Part shown: piece after piece, positions 8,667-16,904 of the stretch
How the letters are laid out: each line of letters starts with the position of its first letter
How positions within the stretch are numbered: position 1 is the first letter of the stretch
Assembly (NCBI GenBank): GCA_903881535.1
Contig: CAIRTT010000582.1
Coordinates: 1-24,054, forward strand
Source: an uncultured Armatimonadota bacterium
Lineage (GTDB): Bacteria; Armatimonadota; Armatimonadia; Armatimonadales; Armatimonadaceae
DNA length: 24,054 nt
Direction: 5' to 3'
Program-made: the position numbers and the translations under genes
Notes under the pieces: generated by a model
Seen by the model: only the letters and a program-made list of their open reading frames with translations
Databases searched by the model: none
What the model was told of the DNA's origin: nothing

Positions 8667-9122
8667 ATGTTGAATCTGGCCAAACTCTGGGAACGTACAT
8701 TTACAAAATCCTGGGAAAAGCATATCCCCGGTGGCTACTTGACACTTTCAACGCGCGGTGGCTACGCTGCGCTGTCGATTGCAGGCAATCTCGATGCGAC
8801 CAATGCTCCAATGGTCGAAGCTGAACTCGATGCGATTCTCGCTACAGAGCCTGACCTTCTCGTCTTTGATCTTGCTGAGCTCAAGTATGTGACATCCATG
8901 GGTTTCCGCACCTTTCTGATGGCACAAAAGGCACAGCGAAAACACCGTGGACAGACATCTTTCTTGAACCTCCAGCCGCAGATCCAGGAAGTCTTTAAGA
9001 TTATGGGCAGCCTTCCAGATGTCCGCATGTTTGGCTCTATCGATGAGCTCGAGACGTTTGTCATCGAAGAGCTCGATGAGCAGCTCGATCGTGCGCAAAA
9101 GGGTGTCGTTAAGCCGGAATAG
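8667..9122 (+). CDS. STAS-domain anti-sigma-factor-antagonist-like protein 1
   Basis: STAS-domain protein of 151 residues, of the type that binds an RsbW/SpoIIAB-like kinase when unphosphorylated (partner switching). An N-terminal extension of about 30 residues precedes the STAS core (about 30-130: LSIAGNLDATNAP, then LVFDLAELKYVTSMGFRTFL). The phospho-site loop, usually DSSGL, reads TSMGF: the phospho-acceptor serine is kept, while the preceding aspartate is Thr. A charged, helical tail ends the protein. A purine-rich ribosome-binding stretch lies about 7 bases before the ATG. It is a close paralogue of the next gene and probably heads a long operon. Its partner kinase is likely the RsbW-like protein encoded at 18415-18843. 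Confidence 0.85.
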   Translation: MLNLAKLWERTFTKSWEKHIPGGYLTLSTRGGYAALSIAGNLDATNAPMVEAELDAILATEPDLLVFDLAELKYVTSMGFRTFLMAQKAQRKHRGQTSFLNLQPQIQEVFKIMGSLPDVRMFGSIDELETFVIEELDEQLDRAQKGVVKPE

Positions 9123-9155
9123 TCAGCCTACGGGAGAGGAACGGTAGCCCGGTAA

Positions 9156-9566
9156 ATGGAGCTTTCATTTAACAAGGTTTGGGAGCGGGACACATCCGGT
9201 GGCAGCATTGCTTTCTGGGTGCGCGGAGATCACTATGCCTTGCATATCTCCGGTACCCTCGATGCTGCATCCACGGATGTCGTTTCCCCAGCATTAGATT
9301 CGATTTTGGAACAGCACCCAAAAGAACTGATCTTTGACCTTGCTGAGCTTAAGTACCTGACATCGATGGGCTACCGCCTCTTCCTAATTGCCCTCAAAAG
9401 CCAAAATGAACATGGCGGAACCGTCTCGTTCATCCACCTCCAGCCGCAGATTCAGGAAGTCTTTAACATCATGGGCGCGCTCCGTGATCTAAATGTATTT
9501 GCTGATATTGCAGAGCTTGACCACTACTTACTCGCCCGGCAACAGGCGGTTGAGCGGGGCGAATAG
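9156..9566 (+). CDS. STAS-domain anti-sigma-factor-antagonist-like protein 2
   Basis: STAS-domain protein of 136 residues, clearly paralogous to the gene just upstream: both share WER near the N-terminus, FDLAELKY.TSMG and the block LQPQIQEVF.IMG. The presumed phospho-serine sits in TSMGY, again with Thr in place of the usual Asp. There is no membrane segment or signal peptide. A GGGAGAGG stretch (9132-9139) is about 16 bases before the ATG, which is long for a ribosome-binding site. Tandem paralogous antagonists suggest either two inputs to one kinase or specialised partners. Function is assigned from the domain and neighbours. Confidence 0.85.
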   Translation: MELSFNKVWERDTSGGSIAFWVRGDHYALHISGTLDAASTDVVSPALDSILEQHPKELIFDLAELKYLTSMGYRLFLIALKSQNEHGGTVSFIHLQPQIQEVFNIMGALRDLNVFADIAELDHYLLARQQAVERGE

Positions 9567-9635
9567 CCCATTTCCACTTTGGATAACACCTGACTATTTC
9601 AGAAATGCTCTCCAAATGCGGTCCAACAATTTTTC

Positions 9636-10805
9636 ATGTCCAACTTTTTTGATCACTTCAAACGCCTCATCCTCGGCATCGCGTTGATCGCAGCCGCCGC
9701 AGGAATTCTCCTCTGGTCTGACCTGGGAGCACGTATCGGCGCAAAATCGGATTCCACGACAAAGCGCATCGCCATCGTGCAACATGCCAGCCAGCCCATC
9801 ATGGATGATGGCTTTGCAGGCATCATCGAGTCGCTCACCACACGCGGCTACACAGATGGCCAAAATATTTCCATTAAGCGCTTCAATGCCGAGCAAGATA
9901 TTGGAACCGCCAACTCAATCGCCAAAGAAGTGACCAGCGGCTCCTACGACATGGTCATCTCGATGACAACGGTGTCCCTGCAGACCATCGCCAGCGCAAA
10001 CAAAACCGGGAGAAAAGTCGATCACGTCTACGGTTTTGTCTCCAACCCTCCAGGGGCGGGTGTGGGAATCGATCCCAACGACCTCTCCATACACCCTCCC
10101 TACATGGCTGGCTACGGCACGATGCAGCCGATCAAGGAAGCATTTGAGCTGATCAAAAGGATGAATCCAAGCTTGACCAAGCTCGGCCTGGTCTGGAACT
10201 CAGCGGAAGCAAACTCGCTCTCGCAGACCACCTTTGCCCGCAAGGTTGCTCCAACACTTGGCATCACCCTCATGGAAGCCAATGCCGAGAATAGCACCGC
10301 CGTCTCCGATGCTGCGGCATCCCTTATTTCACGAGGCGTTGAAGCGATCTGGATCAGCGGGGATGTCACTGTCCTCGTGGCGGCGGATGCCGTTATTGAT
10401 GCGGCACGTCGTGCACGGATTCCCGTCATCACCGTTATTCCGCCATCCGTGAAGAAGGGCGCCCTGCTCGATATCGGTGGGAACTACATGATGGTCGGGC
10501 GTGCGATGGGGATGCGTGCCGCAGATGTCCTCGATGGCCGCCGGCCAAGCGAGTTCCGTGCGGAGTTCTATGAGCCGAAGACCGTGACATTGAACAAGAA
10601 AGCGCTGGTTGGTCTCAAAGGAAACTGGAACATCCCGGCTGATATCGAAGCCCGGGCCAGCCTGATTATCGATGCGACGGGTGAGCACAAAATAAAGCAG
10701 CCTGAGCAGCTGCCATTAGATGCCACCAAGCCCGAGTCATGGAAGGCCACTGCAACAAAATCACCGTCTGCGCCACCGGCGACAGCCAAGGAAGGTTCAA
10801 AGTAA
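9636..10805 (+). CDS. TrpX-like ABC transporter substrate-binding protein (membrane-anchored)
   Basis: Extracytoplasmic binding protein of the ABC_sub_bind (TrpX-like, COG2984-type) family, 389 residues. An N-terminal hydrophobic helix (about 10-28) lacks a lipobox cysteine or a clear cleavage site, so the protein is probably held by an uncleaved anchor. The two-lobed core follows: KRIAIVQHASQPIMDDGFAG, the region around VSNPPGAGVGIDPND, then a second lobe with GLVWNSAEANS and ISRGVEAIWISGD. The C-terminal 40 residues are Lys/Pro/Ala-rich. Family members import tryptophan or other small molecules in Gram-positive bacteria; the ligand here is unknown. The matching permease and ATPase follow at 12052 and 13001, but a STAS fusion gene is inserted between. 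Confidence 0.88.
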   Translation: MSNFFDHFKRLILGIALIAAAAGILLWSDLGARIGAKSDSTTKRIAIVQHASQPIMDDGFAGIIESLTTRGYTDGQNISIKRFNAEQDIGTANSIAKEVTSGSYDMVISMTTVSLQTIASANKTGRKVDHVYGFVSNPPGAGVGIDPNDLSIHPPYMAGYGTMQPIKEAFELIKRMNPSLTKLGLVWNSAEANSLSQTTFARKVAPTLGITLMEANAENSTAVSDAAASLISRGVEAIWISGDVTVLVAADAVIDAARRARIPVITVIPPSVKKGALLDIGGNYMMVGRAMGMRAADVLDGRRPSEFRAEFYEPKTVTLNKKALVGLKGNWNIPADIEARASLIIDATGEHKIKQPEQLPLDATKPESWKATATKSPSAPPATAKEGSK

Positions 10806-10810
10806 CCTCG

Positions 10811-12055
10811 ATGCAGATTACGCGTAACACCCATGATTCGTACCTGATATTGGTGCTCAATGGACGCCTGGATGGCAGCTCGGCTGACACACTCGCCGAT
10901 GCAATCGAAGAGGCCATTCAAGATGGCAACCACCAAATTCGCCTCGACTGTGATGCGGTTGAGTTCATCAGCTCTGTTGGAATCCGGACCCTCCTCCGCT
11001 TTTACAAACAACTCAAGGGCGTCGGAGGCCAGCTTGCACTCAGTGCCGTCTCAACCGGCGTCAATGAAGTCATCAAGCTCGCTGGACTTGCCGATTTTCT
11101 TCTCGATAACGCCCGCGATAACATCGACCGGATCAATGCAGCACTCCGCTCCAATGCTCCGCGGCAACTCGGAAACTTTGAGTTCAATGTGCATGCAACC
11201 AGTGACATTCCGGTCGTGATGCACGCTTTAGGCGATCCGCAGAAGCTGGGAAGCGTCCAGGACGAGCTTCGTCCCGTGATGTTGCCGCGTCACACGCACG
11301 CAGTCGGTCTTGGCTGTCTGACCGATCCGACATCCGATGACGCATCCCGGCTCGGAGAAGTCATCGCCACCGATGGCATCGCAATCGCCTGGCACACGGA
11401 TGGCGATGTCCGTCCGGATGATGTGGTCCTAACCGGCGCGATGGTGCCAACGGTAACCTTTCACTCCGGGCTGATCATCAATGGGGAATATGGCACGATG
11501 GCAACGATTGAACCCCTGCCGGATGCCCCGCATGCGACGGCACTCTCCAATCTTGTTGTCAACCTGATGGACCTCACGGAGTCCGATGCCGTTGCATTCA
11601 CAATGCTTGTCGAAATCAATGGCGTCGTCGGCGCCGCAATCCGGCGCTCTCCCGCTGTTCTCACCGCTGATCCATTTGCGTTTCCGGCAGTCCGCGACAA
11701 CGTGATGTTCACCACAGAGCGGTCTGTAACACGGGAAGTGGCGCTGATCTCTGGCGTTGCCAGCCGGCGTTGCTGCGGACCAATCAATGTCTACATGCGG
11801 CCTCTCAGCCAGGAAAACACGATGGGACATATCCACGCTGCCGTCTTTCCATACCGGCCTGTGCCGAAGGGGATGCTCGCCATCCACCCAACTGTGAACG
11901 AATTTCTTCAGGCCGAACGGCCAATCGGTGTGTTCCACTGCATCGTGGATGACCGTGAATTCGATGGCATTGGAGAAACAGAGGTTATCCGTGGGGCGGT
12001 TTGGGTATCGCCTGTATCCGTGGATGAGTCGACCGTTGGAGGTGCACGAAGATGA
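10811..12055 (+). CDS. STAS domain fused to a large unrecognised C-terminal region
   Basis: A 414-residue protein. Residues 1-100 form a STAS domain (VLNGRLDGSSADTLADAI; EFISSVGIRTLLRFYK with the presumed phospho-serine in SSVG). Residues of about 120-414 form one or two globular alpha/beta regions that I cannot assign to a named family; recognisable blocks are GVVGAAIRRSP, FTTERSVTREVALISGVAS and GHIHAAVFPYRPVPKG. A start at 10739 is possible, but it would overlap the upstream gene by 67 bases; the ATG at 10811 begins right at the STAS domain and follows AAGGAAGG by about 15 bases. The TGA overlaps the permease ATG (ATGA), so it is translated together with the transporter. A role as a phospho-controlled regulator of the transporter, or as a sensor feeding the partner switch, is inferred. 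Confidence 0.8.
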   Translation: MQITRNTHDSYLILVLNGRLDGSSADTLADAIEEAIQDGNHQIRLDCDAVEFISSVGIRTLLRFYKQLKGVGGQLALSAVSTGVNEVIKLAGLADFLLDNARDNIDRINAALRSNAPRQLGNFEFNVHATSDIPVVMHALGDPQKLGSVQDELRPVMLPRHTHAVGLGCLTDPTSDDASRLGEVIATDGIAIAWHTDGDVRPDDVVLTGAMVPTVTFHSGLIINGEYGTMATIEPLPDAPHATALSNLVVNLMDLTESDAVAFTMLVEINGVVGAAIRRSPAVLTADPFAFPAVRDNVMFTTERSVTREVALISGVASRRCCGPINVYMRPLSQENTMGHIHAAVFPYRPVPKGMLAIHPTVNEFLQAERPIGVFHCIVDDREFDGIGETEVIRGAVWVSPVSVDESTVGGARR

Positions 12056-12999
12056 GCCTCTTCCTGGGAGCCCTGACCATCGGGCTGATTCTCTCGCTCC
12101 TCGCGCTGGGCGTTTATATGTCCTTCCGCGTTTTCAAATTCCCCGATATTACGGCGGAAGGCTCAGTCACCTTTGGCGCCGCCGTATCTGCCGTGCTACT
12201 CGTAAAGGGTTTTGATCCGGGCATCTCACTGCTCGCCGCATTCGCCGCTGGAGCCGCCGCCGGAGCCATCACGGGAATCCTCCATACAAAGTGCAAAATC
12301 AATGAGCTCCTCGCCGGAATTCTGGTGATGACCGCTCTGTACTCGGTAAACCTCCACGTGATGGGGAAAAGTAACATCCCGCTCGTGGATGCCAAGTCAA
12401 CCAGCACAGTTGCAGAGAAGCTCGGTGCCTGGATTTTCGGACAGACTACAGACCTCAACTGGTTTGGATGGGAAGTCAGTATTCGTGATGCTGGGATGTT
12501 GATTGCGATGTTTGCCGTCGTTGCGGCCGCGGCGTCCATCCTGCTGATGTTCTTCCAGACAAACCTCGGAACCGCTATCCGTGCAACAGGTGACAATCCG
12601 CAAATGATCCGTGCCTTGGGCGTGGATGTCGACATCATGATGATCCTTGGCCTTGCGATTTCCAATGGCCTTATCGCACTTGCCGGTGCCTTACTTGCGC
12701 AGTACCAAGGTTTTGCGGATGTCCAAATGGGCATTGGAATGATGGTCTGGGGACTGGCATCTGTAATTATTGGGGAAGCGCTTGTCGGCTCCAACAAGCA
12801 AGGCCTTGTGGTAACTGGCGCTGTGATGGGGAGCGTTCTGTTCCGCCTCCTGGTGGCGATCGCACTCCGCTGGGGACTAAACCCAAACGACCTCAAGCTC
12901 ATCACGGCACTCTTTGTCTTTGCGGCTCTCGTGGGACCAACCATCGCACGTAGCTTTATGAAAAAGAGCGGCAATCAACCATCCGGGAGGACCGTCTGA
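12052..12999 (+). CDS. ABC transporter permease (TrpY-like, COG4120 type)
   Basis: Inner-membrane permease of the TrpX/Y/Z-type uptake system, 315 residues with about eight to nine hydrophobic segments. Characteristic blocks are ALGVYMSFRVFKFPDIT, an alanine/glycine-rich helix ending GAITGILHTKCKINELLAGI, LVMTALYSVNLHVMGKSNIP and AIRATGDNPQMIRALGVD. The last of these is the cytoplasmic loop that contacts the ATPase in branched-chain-type (BPD_transp_2) permeases. The ATG overlaps the STAS-fusion stop by four bases, and the ATPase gene begins one base after its TGA. Substrate specificity is not readable. Confidence 0.92.
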   Translation: MSLFLGALTIGLILSLLALGVYMSFRVFKFPDITAEGSVTFGAAVSAVLLVKGFDPGISLLAAFAAGAAAGAITGILHTKCKINELLAGILVMTALYSVNLHVMGKSNIPLVDAKSTSTVAEKLGAWIFGQTTDLNWFGWEVSIRDAGMLIAMFAVVAAAASILLMFFQTNLGTAIRATGDNPQMIRALGVDVDIMMILGLAISNGLIALAGALLAQYQGFADVQMGIGMMVWGLASVIIGEALVGSNKQGLVVTGAVMGSVLFRLLVAIALRWGLNPNDLKLITALFVFAALVGPTIARSFMKKSGNQPSGRTV

Positions 13000-13000
13000 C

Positions 13001-13813
13001 ATGCTCGAAATCACGAACATCTCAAAAACCTTCCACGCTGGCAGCGTCAATGAAGTCTTCGCACTGCAAAATGTTTCGCTCACGCTAAACGATGGTGACT
13101 TTATCGTCATCATCGGAACCAATGGCTCAGGAAAATCCACTTTATTGAATGCCGTTGCAGGCTCGTTTATTACGGACAGTGGGAAGATAAACCTGAGCGG
13201 ACATGACATCACCAAATGGCCTGAGCACAAACGGGCATCCCTGATTGGACGCGTCTTTCAGAATCCGTTCAGTGGCACCGCACCCACGATGACCATCGCT
13301 GAGAACCTGTCGCTTGCAGCAAAGCGTGGCAAGCCTCGCGGGTTCACTTGGGCGCTGGATAAGCAGCTCCAGAGCGAGCTGAGGGACCGTATCCGGACCC
13401 TAAACATGGGACTTGAAGACCGGCTTGGAAATGCCATCGGCAGTCTGTCCGGCGGGCAGCGACAGGCTCTCACGCTCCTGATGGCGAGCTGGCTCAAGCC
13501 CGATCTTCTGTTGCTGGATGAACATACAGCGGCACTCGACCCAAAGAGTGCAGATCAGGTCATCCGGTTGACAAAGGAAATCATCGAGCGAGATCGCCTG
13601 ACAACCTTAATGGTCACACACTCGATGCCGCAGGCTGTCCACCTTGGAAATCGCATCATCATGATGCACAAGGGACAGATAATCCACGATTACAAGGGTG
13701 CCACACGGCAGGGAGTTCGGTCAGAAGATCTCCTCCACCGCTTTGAGGAAGTCCGCAGGCGTGAGCAAGTGGATGTTCGTGTCGCAGAGCTTTTACAGAG
13801 GATGTATGTCTAA
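13001..13813 (+). CDS. ABC transporter ATPase (TrpZ-like, COG1101 type)
   Basis: Cytoplasmic ATP-binding subunit partnering the upstream permease, 270 residues. Walker A is GTNGSGKST (39-47), the signature is LSGGQRQALTLLMA (from 149) and Walker B is LLLLDEHTAALDP (D173, E174). The glutamate is followed by His rather than Pro, which is typical of this ATPase subgroup. The switch histidine lies in LMVTHSM. GGGAGGA is about 10 bases before the ATG. The 3' end overlaps the start of the sensor kinase gene by 8 bases, so transporter and kinase are transcribed and probably translated together. Confidence 0.93.
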   Translation: MLEITNISKTFHAGSVNEVFALQNVSLTLNDGDFIVIIGTNGSGKSTLLNAVAGSFITDSGKINLSGHDITKWPEHKRASLIGRVFQNPFSGTAPTMTIAENLSLAAKRGKPRGFTWALDKQLQSELRDRIRTLNMGLEDRLGNAIGSLSGGQRQALTLLMASWLKPDLLLLDEHTAALDPKSADQVIRLTKEIIERDRLTTLMVTHSMPQAVHLGNRIIMMHKGQIIHDYKGATRQGVRSEDLLHRFEEVRRREQVDVRVAELLQRMYV

Positions 13814-16487
13814 TAACCTGGAGGTGCTGGCAGTCACCTCTGTTCGCCGTAATGTTGCATTATGGTTTCTTGCCGTCAGTACCCTCCTGCTCCTTGCGGG
13901 AATTCTCGGTTTTCAGCGTCTTCGGGGTGAAATGGTCCGAATTGCTGCTGGCTCCGAGCAGGCTGCGGTTGAGTCTGTTGTCGAGCAGCTGACGACAGCG
14001 GATGCCATTTACCGCCAGCTGACCACCGCGAGCCGGAAAGTTCTCGAGTCAGAGGCGGCACGCTACGGCGTTGCATCCATCCGTGGAAATGCTGCCATCG
14101 CTGGCAAGTCGGTTCCAAACCTCACCTTCGGGACGCGCAGCGCGGTCGCTGATTATTTCGTCGTGGATGGGATCAAGTCCCGGATGGGTGGAACGGCAAC
14201 GCTTTTTGTCCGCTCCGGCGATGACTACGTACGTGTTGCGACCAATGTCATCAAGGCGGATGGCAGCCGTGCCATCGGAACGGTACTAGATCCAAAAGGG
14301 CCTGCCTTCGCCGCAATCTCGCGGGGGGAATCGTTCACCGGCGTGGTCGACATTTTGGGTGTGCCCTACTTTACGAGCTACGCCCCAATCCGTTCTGCGG
14401 ATAATCAGGTCATTGGGGTCTACTACACAGGCTACAAAATCGAGACACTCGCCGGCATCGGAGAAGGCATCGGCAGTATCCGCATCCTCGACAATGGCTT
14501 TGTTGCACTGCTCGACCGCAAGGACACCGTCCTGTTTGCCAGCCAGCATGCCCCGGTCAAAATCGTAGAGAGTGCTGCAACGCAAAGTGCTGGGAACGGC
14601 CCAAAGGTTGCCATCAACGTTGCTGGACACGAGGTTCGCCGAAGTACCTTTGCTCCTTGGGGCTTTGATATTGTCGCGACGACCTATGAACCTGACCTGA
14701 CATCCCGCACCCTGGCCCTCGTCTGGGGAGTCCTCGGCCTTATCGGCGCCGTCGTCCTCCTTGTTCTCGCGGCAAGCTATATCTTCGCCGGACGGCTCTC
14801 AAATGCGCTCCTCACCGCGAAACTCCACGAGGATGCCGCACGCAAGGCATCCGCACTCGCACACGAAGCGCAGCTCGCCGCCGAAACCGCCCGCATCGAA
14901 GCGGTTACTGCACGCGATGATGCCGAAGCCGCTAACCGGACCAAGAGCGCATTTCTTGCCAATATGAGCCATGAGCTCCGGACCCCGATGAACGCCATCA
15001 TCGGCTATAGCGAAATGCTGGCTGAAGAAGCTGAGGATGCCGGAGTCGCGGAGTTCATCCCCGACCTCAACAAAATCCAAAGCGCTGGCAAGCATCTCCT
15101 CTCACTCATTAATGACATTCTTGACCTCTCGAAAATCGAGTCTGGCAAGATGACGGTTTACCTCGAGGCATTTGATGTCAAGTTACTCGTCGAGGATGTT
15201 GCAGCAACCGTAAAGCCGCTGCTTTCGAAGAACAACAACAAGCTCATTCTGAACATACAGCCCGACCTCGGCGCGATGACAAGCGACCTCACAAAGGTCC
15301 GCCAGACGCTTTTCAACCTGCTTAGTAATGCATCCAAGTTCACCGAAAATGGCACCATCACGCTTAGCGCAAACTTGGATAAAAGCGGTTTGTCCAACAA
15401 CGTAAGCTTTGCCGTTCAGGACACGGGCATCGGGATGACACCCGAACAATGCGGAAAGCTGTTTCAAGCATTCAGCCAGGCGGATGCATCCACAACGCGA
15501 AAGTACGGTGGAACCGGACTCGGACTAGCCATCAGCCGTCGCTTCTGCCAAATCCTCGGAGGAGACATCACCGTCACAAGCATTCCAGGAACCGGCTCGA
15601 CCTTTACCGTCATCCTGCCCCAGCAATCCGTAGACACAACCGCAACCGAACAACATCCAGAAACACCAACCGCTTCGACAAAGCCAGCCGCTGCTGCGAC
15701 ACATCCCGCCGATACAGGTTCATCACGGGGCGTGATCGTGGTCATCGATGATGATGCGAATGTACGCCACCTGATGGAGCGCTTCCTGACCCGGGAAGGC
15801 TTTACGGTTCACATGGCCGCAGATGGTGCCAGTGGCGTTGCTCTGGTTCGACAGTACAAGCCGATGGCGGTGACATCGGACATCATGATGCCCGGCATGG
15901 ATGGCTGGAGCGTGCTGTCGGCGATCAAAAGCGACCCGGAAACAGCTGACATTCCTGTGATCATGCTCACGATGGGCGATACACAGGAGCTTGGGTTTGC
16001 CCTGGGTGCCTTTGACTTTCTGAGCAAGCCACTGGACCGTAACCAGCTGCTGAAGGCCCTTGAGCGCATTAACTTGCCTGCATCCAGTGAGACGGAAATC
16101 CTGATCGTCGAAGATGACCGCGATACCCGCGAGCTACTCCAGCGGACGCTTGAGCGCGAAGGCTGGAAGGTCCTCACGGCAACGGATGGCATCCACGCCA
16201 TCGAACTCCTTACGAGTGCGACACGGGTTCCTGATTTGGTTCTCCTCGATTTGATGATGCCTCGCCTCGATGGATTTGGCGTCCTCGATACGATTCGCAA
16301 GAATCCGCTTTGGGTAAATATTCCGGTGGTAATTCTGACCGCCAAGGATTTGACCATCGATGAGCGTATGGTTTTAAGCCAGTCGAGCGCTGCGATACTA
16401 GAAAAAGGCGCTGTACCACCAAGTGAAGTTTTGGAAAATCTGCGGTCACAGCTCACATTCATCAACTCCAAGCGGACCGGCAGCTGA
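13806..16487 (+). CDS. Cache-domain hybrid histidine kinase with two C-terminal receiver domains
   Basis: Membrane sensor kinase of 893 residues. Order: TM1 (about 15-37), an extracytoplasmic Cache_3-Cache_2-type domain (about 40-290; GTATLFVRSGDDYVRV, TNVIKADGSRAIGTVLDPKG, VYYTGYKI), TM2 (about 305-327), a coiled linker, HisKA with H389 in MSHELRTPMN, HATPase_c (N box SNASKF, then DTGIGM and GTGLGLAISRRF), a Pro/Thr/Ala linker, REC1 (phospho-acceptor D692 in TSDIMMPGMDG) and REC2 (D815 in LLDLMMPRLDG). The start at 13806 (MSNNLEV) overlaps the ATPase gene by 8 bases; a longer frame from 13698 is less likely because it would overlap by over 110 bases. The kinase could sense the same ligand as the adjacent transporter; that is inference. 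Confidence 0.92.
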   Translation: MSNNLEVLAVTSVRRNVALWFLAVSTLLLLAGILGFQRLRGEMVRIAAGSEQAAVESVVEQLTTADAIYRQLTTASRKVLESEAARYGVASIRGNAAIAGKSVPNLTFGTRSAVADYFVVDGIKSRMGGTATLFVRSGDDYVRVATNVIKADGSRAIGTVLDPKGPAFAAISRGESFTGVVDILGVPYFTSYAPIRSADNQVIGVYYTGYKIETLAGIGEGIGSIRILDNGFVALLDRKDTVLFASQHAPVKIVESAATQSAGNGPKVAINVAGHEVRRSTFAPWGFDIVATTYEPDLTSRTLALVWGVLGLIGAVVLLVLAASYIFAGRLSNALLTAKLHEDAARKASALAHEAQLAAETARIEAVTARDDAEAANRTKSAFLANMSHELRTPMNAIIGYSEMLAEEAEDAGVAEFIPDLNKIQSAGKHLLSLINDILDLSKIESGKMTVYLEAFDVKLLVEDVAATVKPLLSKNNNKLILNIQPDLGAMTSDLTKVRQTLFNLLSNASKFTENGTITLSANLDKSGLSNNVSFAVQDTGIGMTPEQCGKLFQAFSQADASTTRKYGGTGLGLAISRRFCQILGGDITVTSIPGTGSTFTVILPQQSVDTTATEQHPETPTASTKPAAAATHPADTGSSRGVIVVIDDDANVRHLMERFLTREGFTVHMAADGASGVALVRQYKPMAVTSDIMMPGMDGWSVLSAIKSDPETADIPVIMLTMGDTQELGFALGAFDFLSKPLDRNQLLKALERINLPASSETEILIVEDDRDTRELLQRTLEREGWKVLTATDGIHAIELLTSATRVPDLVLLDLMMPRLDGFGVLDTIRKNPLWVNIPVVILTAKDLTIDERMVLSQSSAAILEKGAVPPSEVLENLRSQLTFINSKRTGS

Positions 16488-16488
16488 T

Positions 16489-16500
16489 GTGTACACGTGT
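16489..16500. promoter_or_regulatory. Two overlapping 8-base palindromes between kinase and regulator genes
   Basis: GTGTACAC (16489-16496) and ACACGTGT (16493-16500) share four bases, in the 39-base gap between the hybrid kinase and the response regulator gene. Such symmetry can be a protein-binding site, and this is the only non-coding break in the second half of the block. A TAGGAT element at 16512-16517 could be a -10 box, but no matching -35 was found. Evidence is sequence symmetry alone. Confidence 0.25.
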
Positions 16501-16526
16501 GAATGCTGGGATAGGATAGCGGCACT

Positions 16527-16904
16527 ATGGCTACTGTATTGATTGTCGAAGACAACGAGATGAACCGTGACATGCTCTCCAGACGACTGGAGCGGCGAGG
16601 CTTTACTATTCGCATCGCGGTGGATGGCGCTGAAGGCGTTGCGATGGCCACGGCTGATATCCCTGACCTTGTCTTAATGGACATGAGCCTTCCCATCATG
16701 GATGGCTGGGAAGCAACGCGGACATTGAAGGCCAATCCAGATACGGCGGGTATTCCAGTGATCGGACTCACGGCGCACGCAATGGCCGGTGACCGCGAAA
16801 AGTGCCTTGCGGCAGGCTGTGATGACTACGACACCAAGCCCATCGAGCTCCCACGGCTGCTCGAAAAAATGCAGAGTCAGCTCGGAGACAAGTTCCCCGC
16901 ATGA
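16527..16904 (+). CDS. Single-domain response regulator (CheY/DivK-like)
   Basis: A stand-alone receiver domain of 125 residues with no output domain. Acidic residues are in VEDNEMNRD, the phospho-acceptor is D52 in LVLMDMSLPIMDG, the switch Thr lies in GLTAHAMAGD and the conserved Lys is in DTKPIE. The sequence resembles regulators that pair with hybrid kinases (DivK-like). It likely acts as a phosphate shuttle or sink between the upstream kinase and the downstream phosphatase. Its first 35 residues closely resemble the receiver of the next gene (both contain NRDMLSRRL), implying local duplication. The TGA overlaps the next start by four bases (ATGA). Confidence 0.92.
   Translation: MATVLIVEDNEMNRDMLSRRLERRGFTIRIAVDGAEGVAMATADIPDLVLMDMSLPIMDGWEATRTLKANPDTAGIPVIGLTAHAMAGDREKCLAAGCDDYDTKPIELPRLLEKMQSQLGDKFPA

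Noticed and set aside
9596..9606. 11-base palindrome ATTTCAGAAAT before the binding-protein gene
   Set aside because: It is short and AT-rich, is not flanked by promoter elements, and is likely to occur by chance.
10739..10810. Upstream start for the STAS-fusion protein
   Set aside because: It lies inside the binding-protein gene, and the extra 24 residues precede the STAS fold without similarity; the ATG at 10811 begins the domain.
11182..11802. Open frames on the opposite strand of the STAS-fusion, permease and kinase genes
   Set aside because: These antisense frames have no domain motifs and mirror the codon structure of well-supported + strand genes.
13698..13805. Longer N-terminus for the hybrid histidine kinase
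   Set aside because: It would overlap the ABC ATPase gene by more than 110 bases and adds residues with no signal-anchor or kinase features; the ATG at 13806 starts shortly before TM1.
14080..14700. Reading the sensor region of the kinase as a methyl-accepting chemotaxis protein
   Set aside because: A Cache_3-Cache_2-type region is shared with chemoreceptors, but the cytoplasmic part is clearly HisKA-HATPase-REC-REC with no MCP signalling hairpin.
16512..16517. TAGGAT as a -10 element giving a leaderless response-regulator mRNA
   Set aside because: The hexamer at the right -35 distance (GTGTAC) matches the consensus poorly, and the gene probably reads through from the kinase gene.
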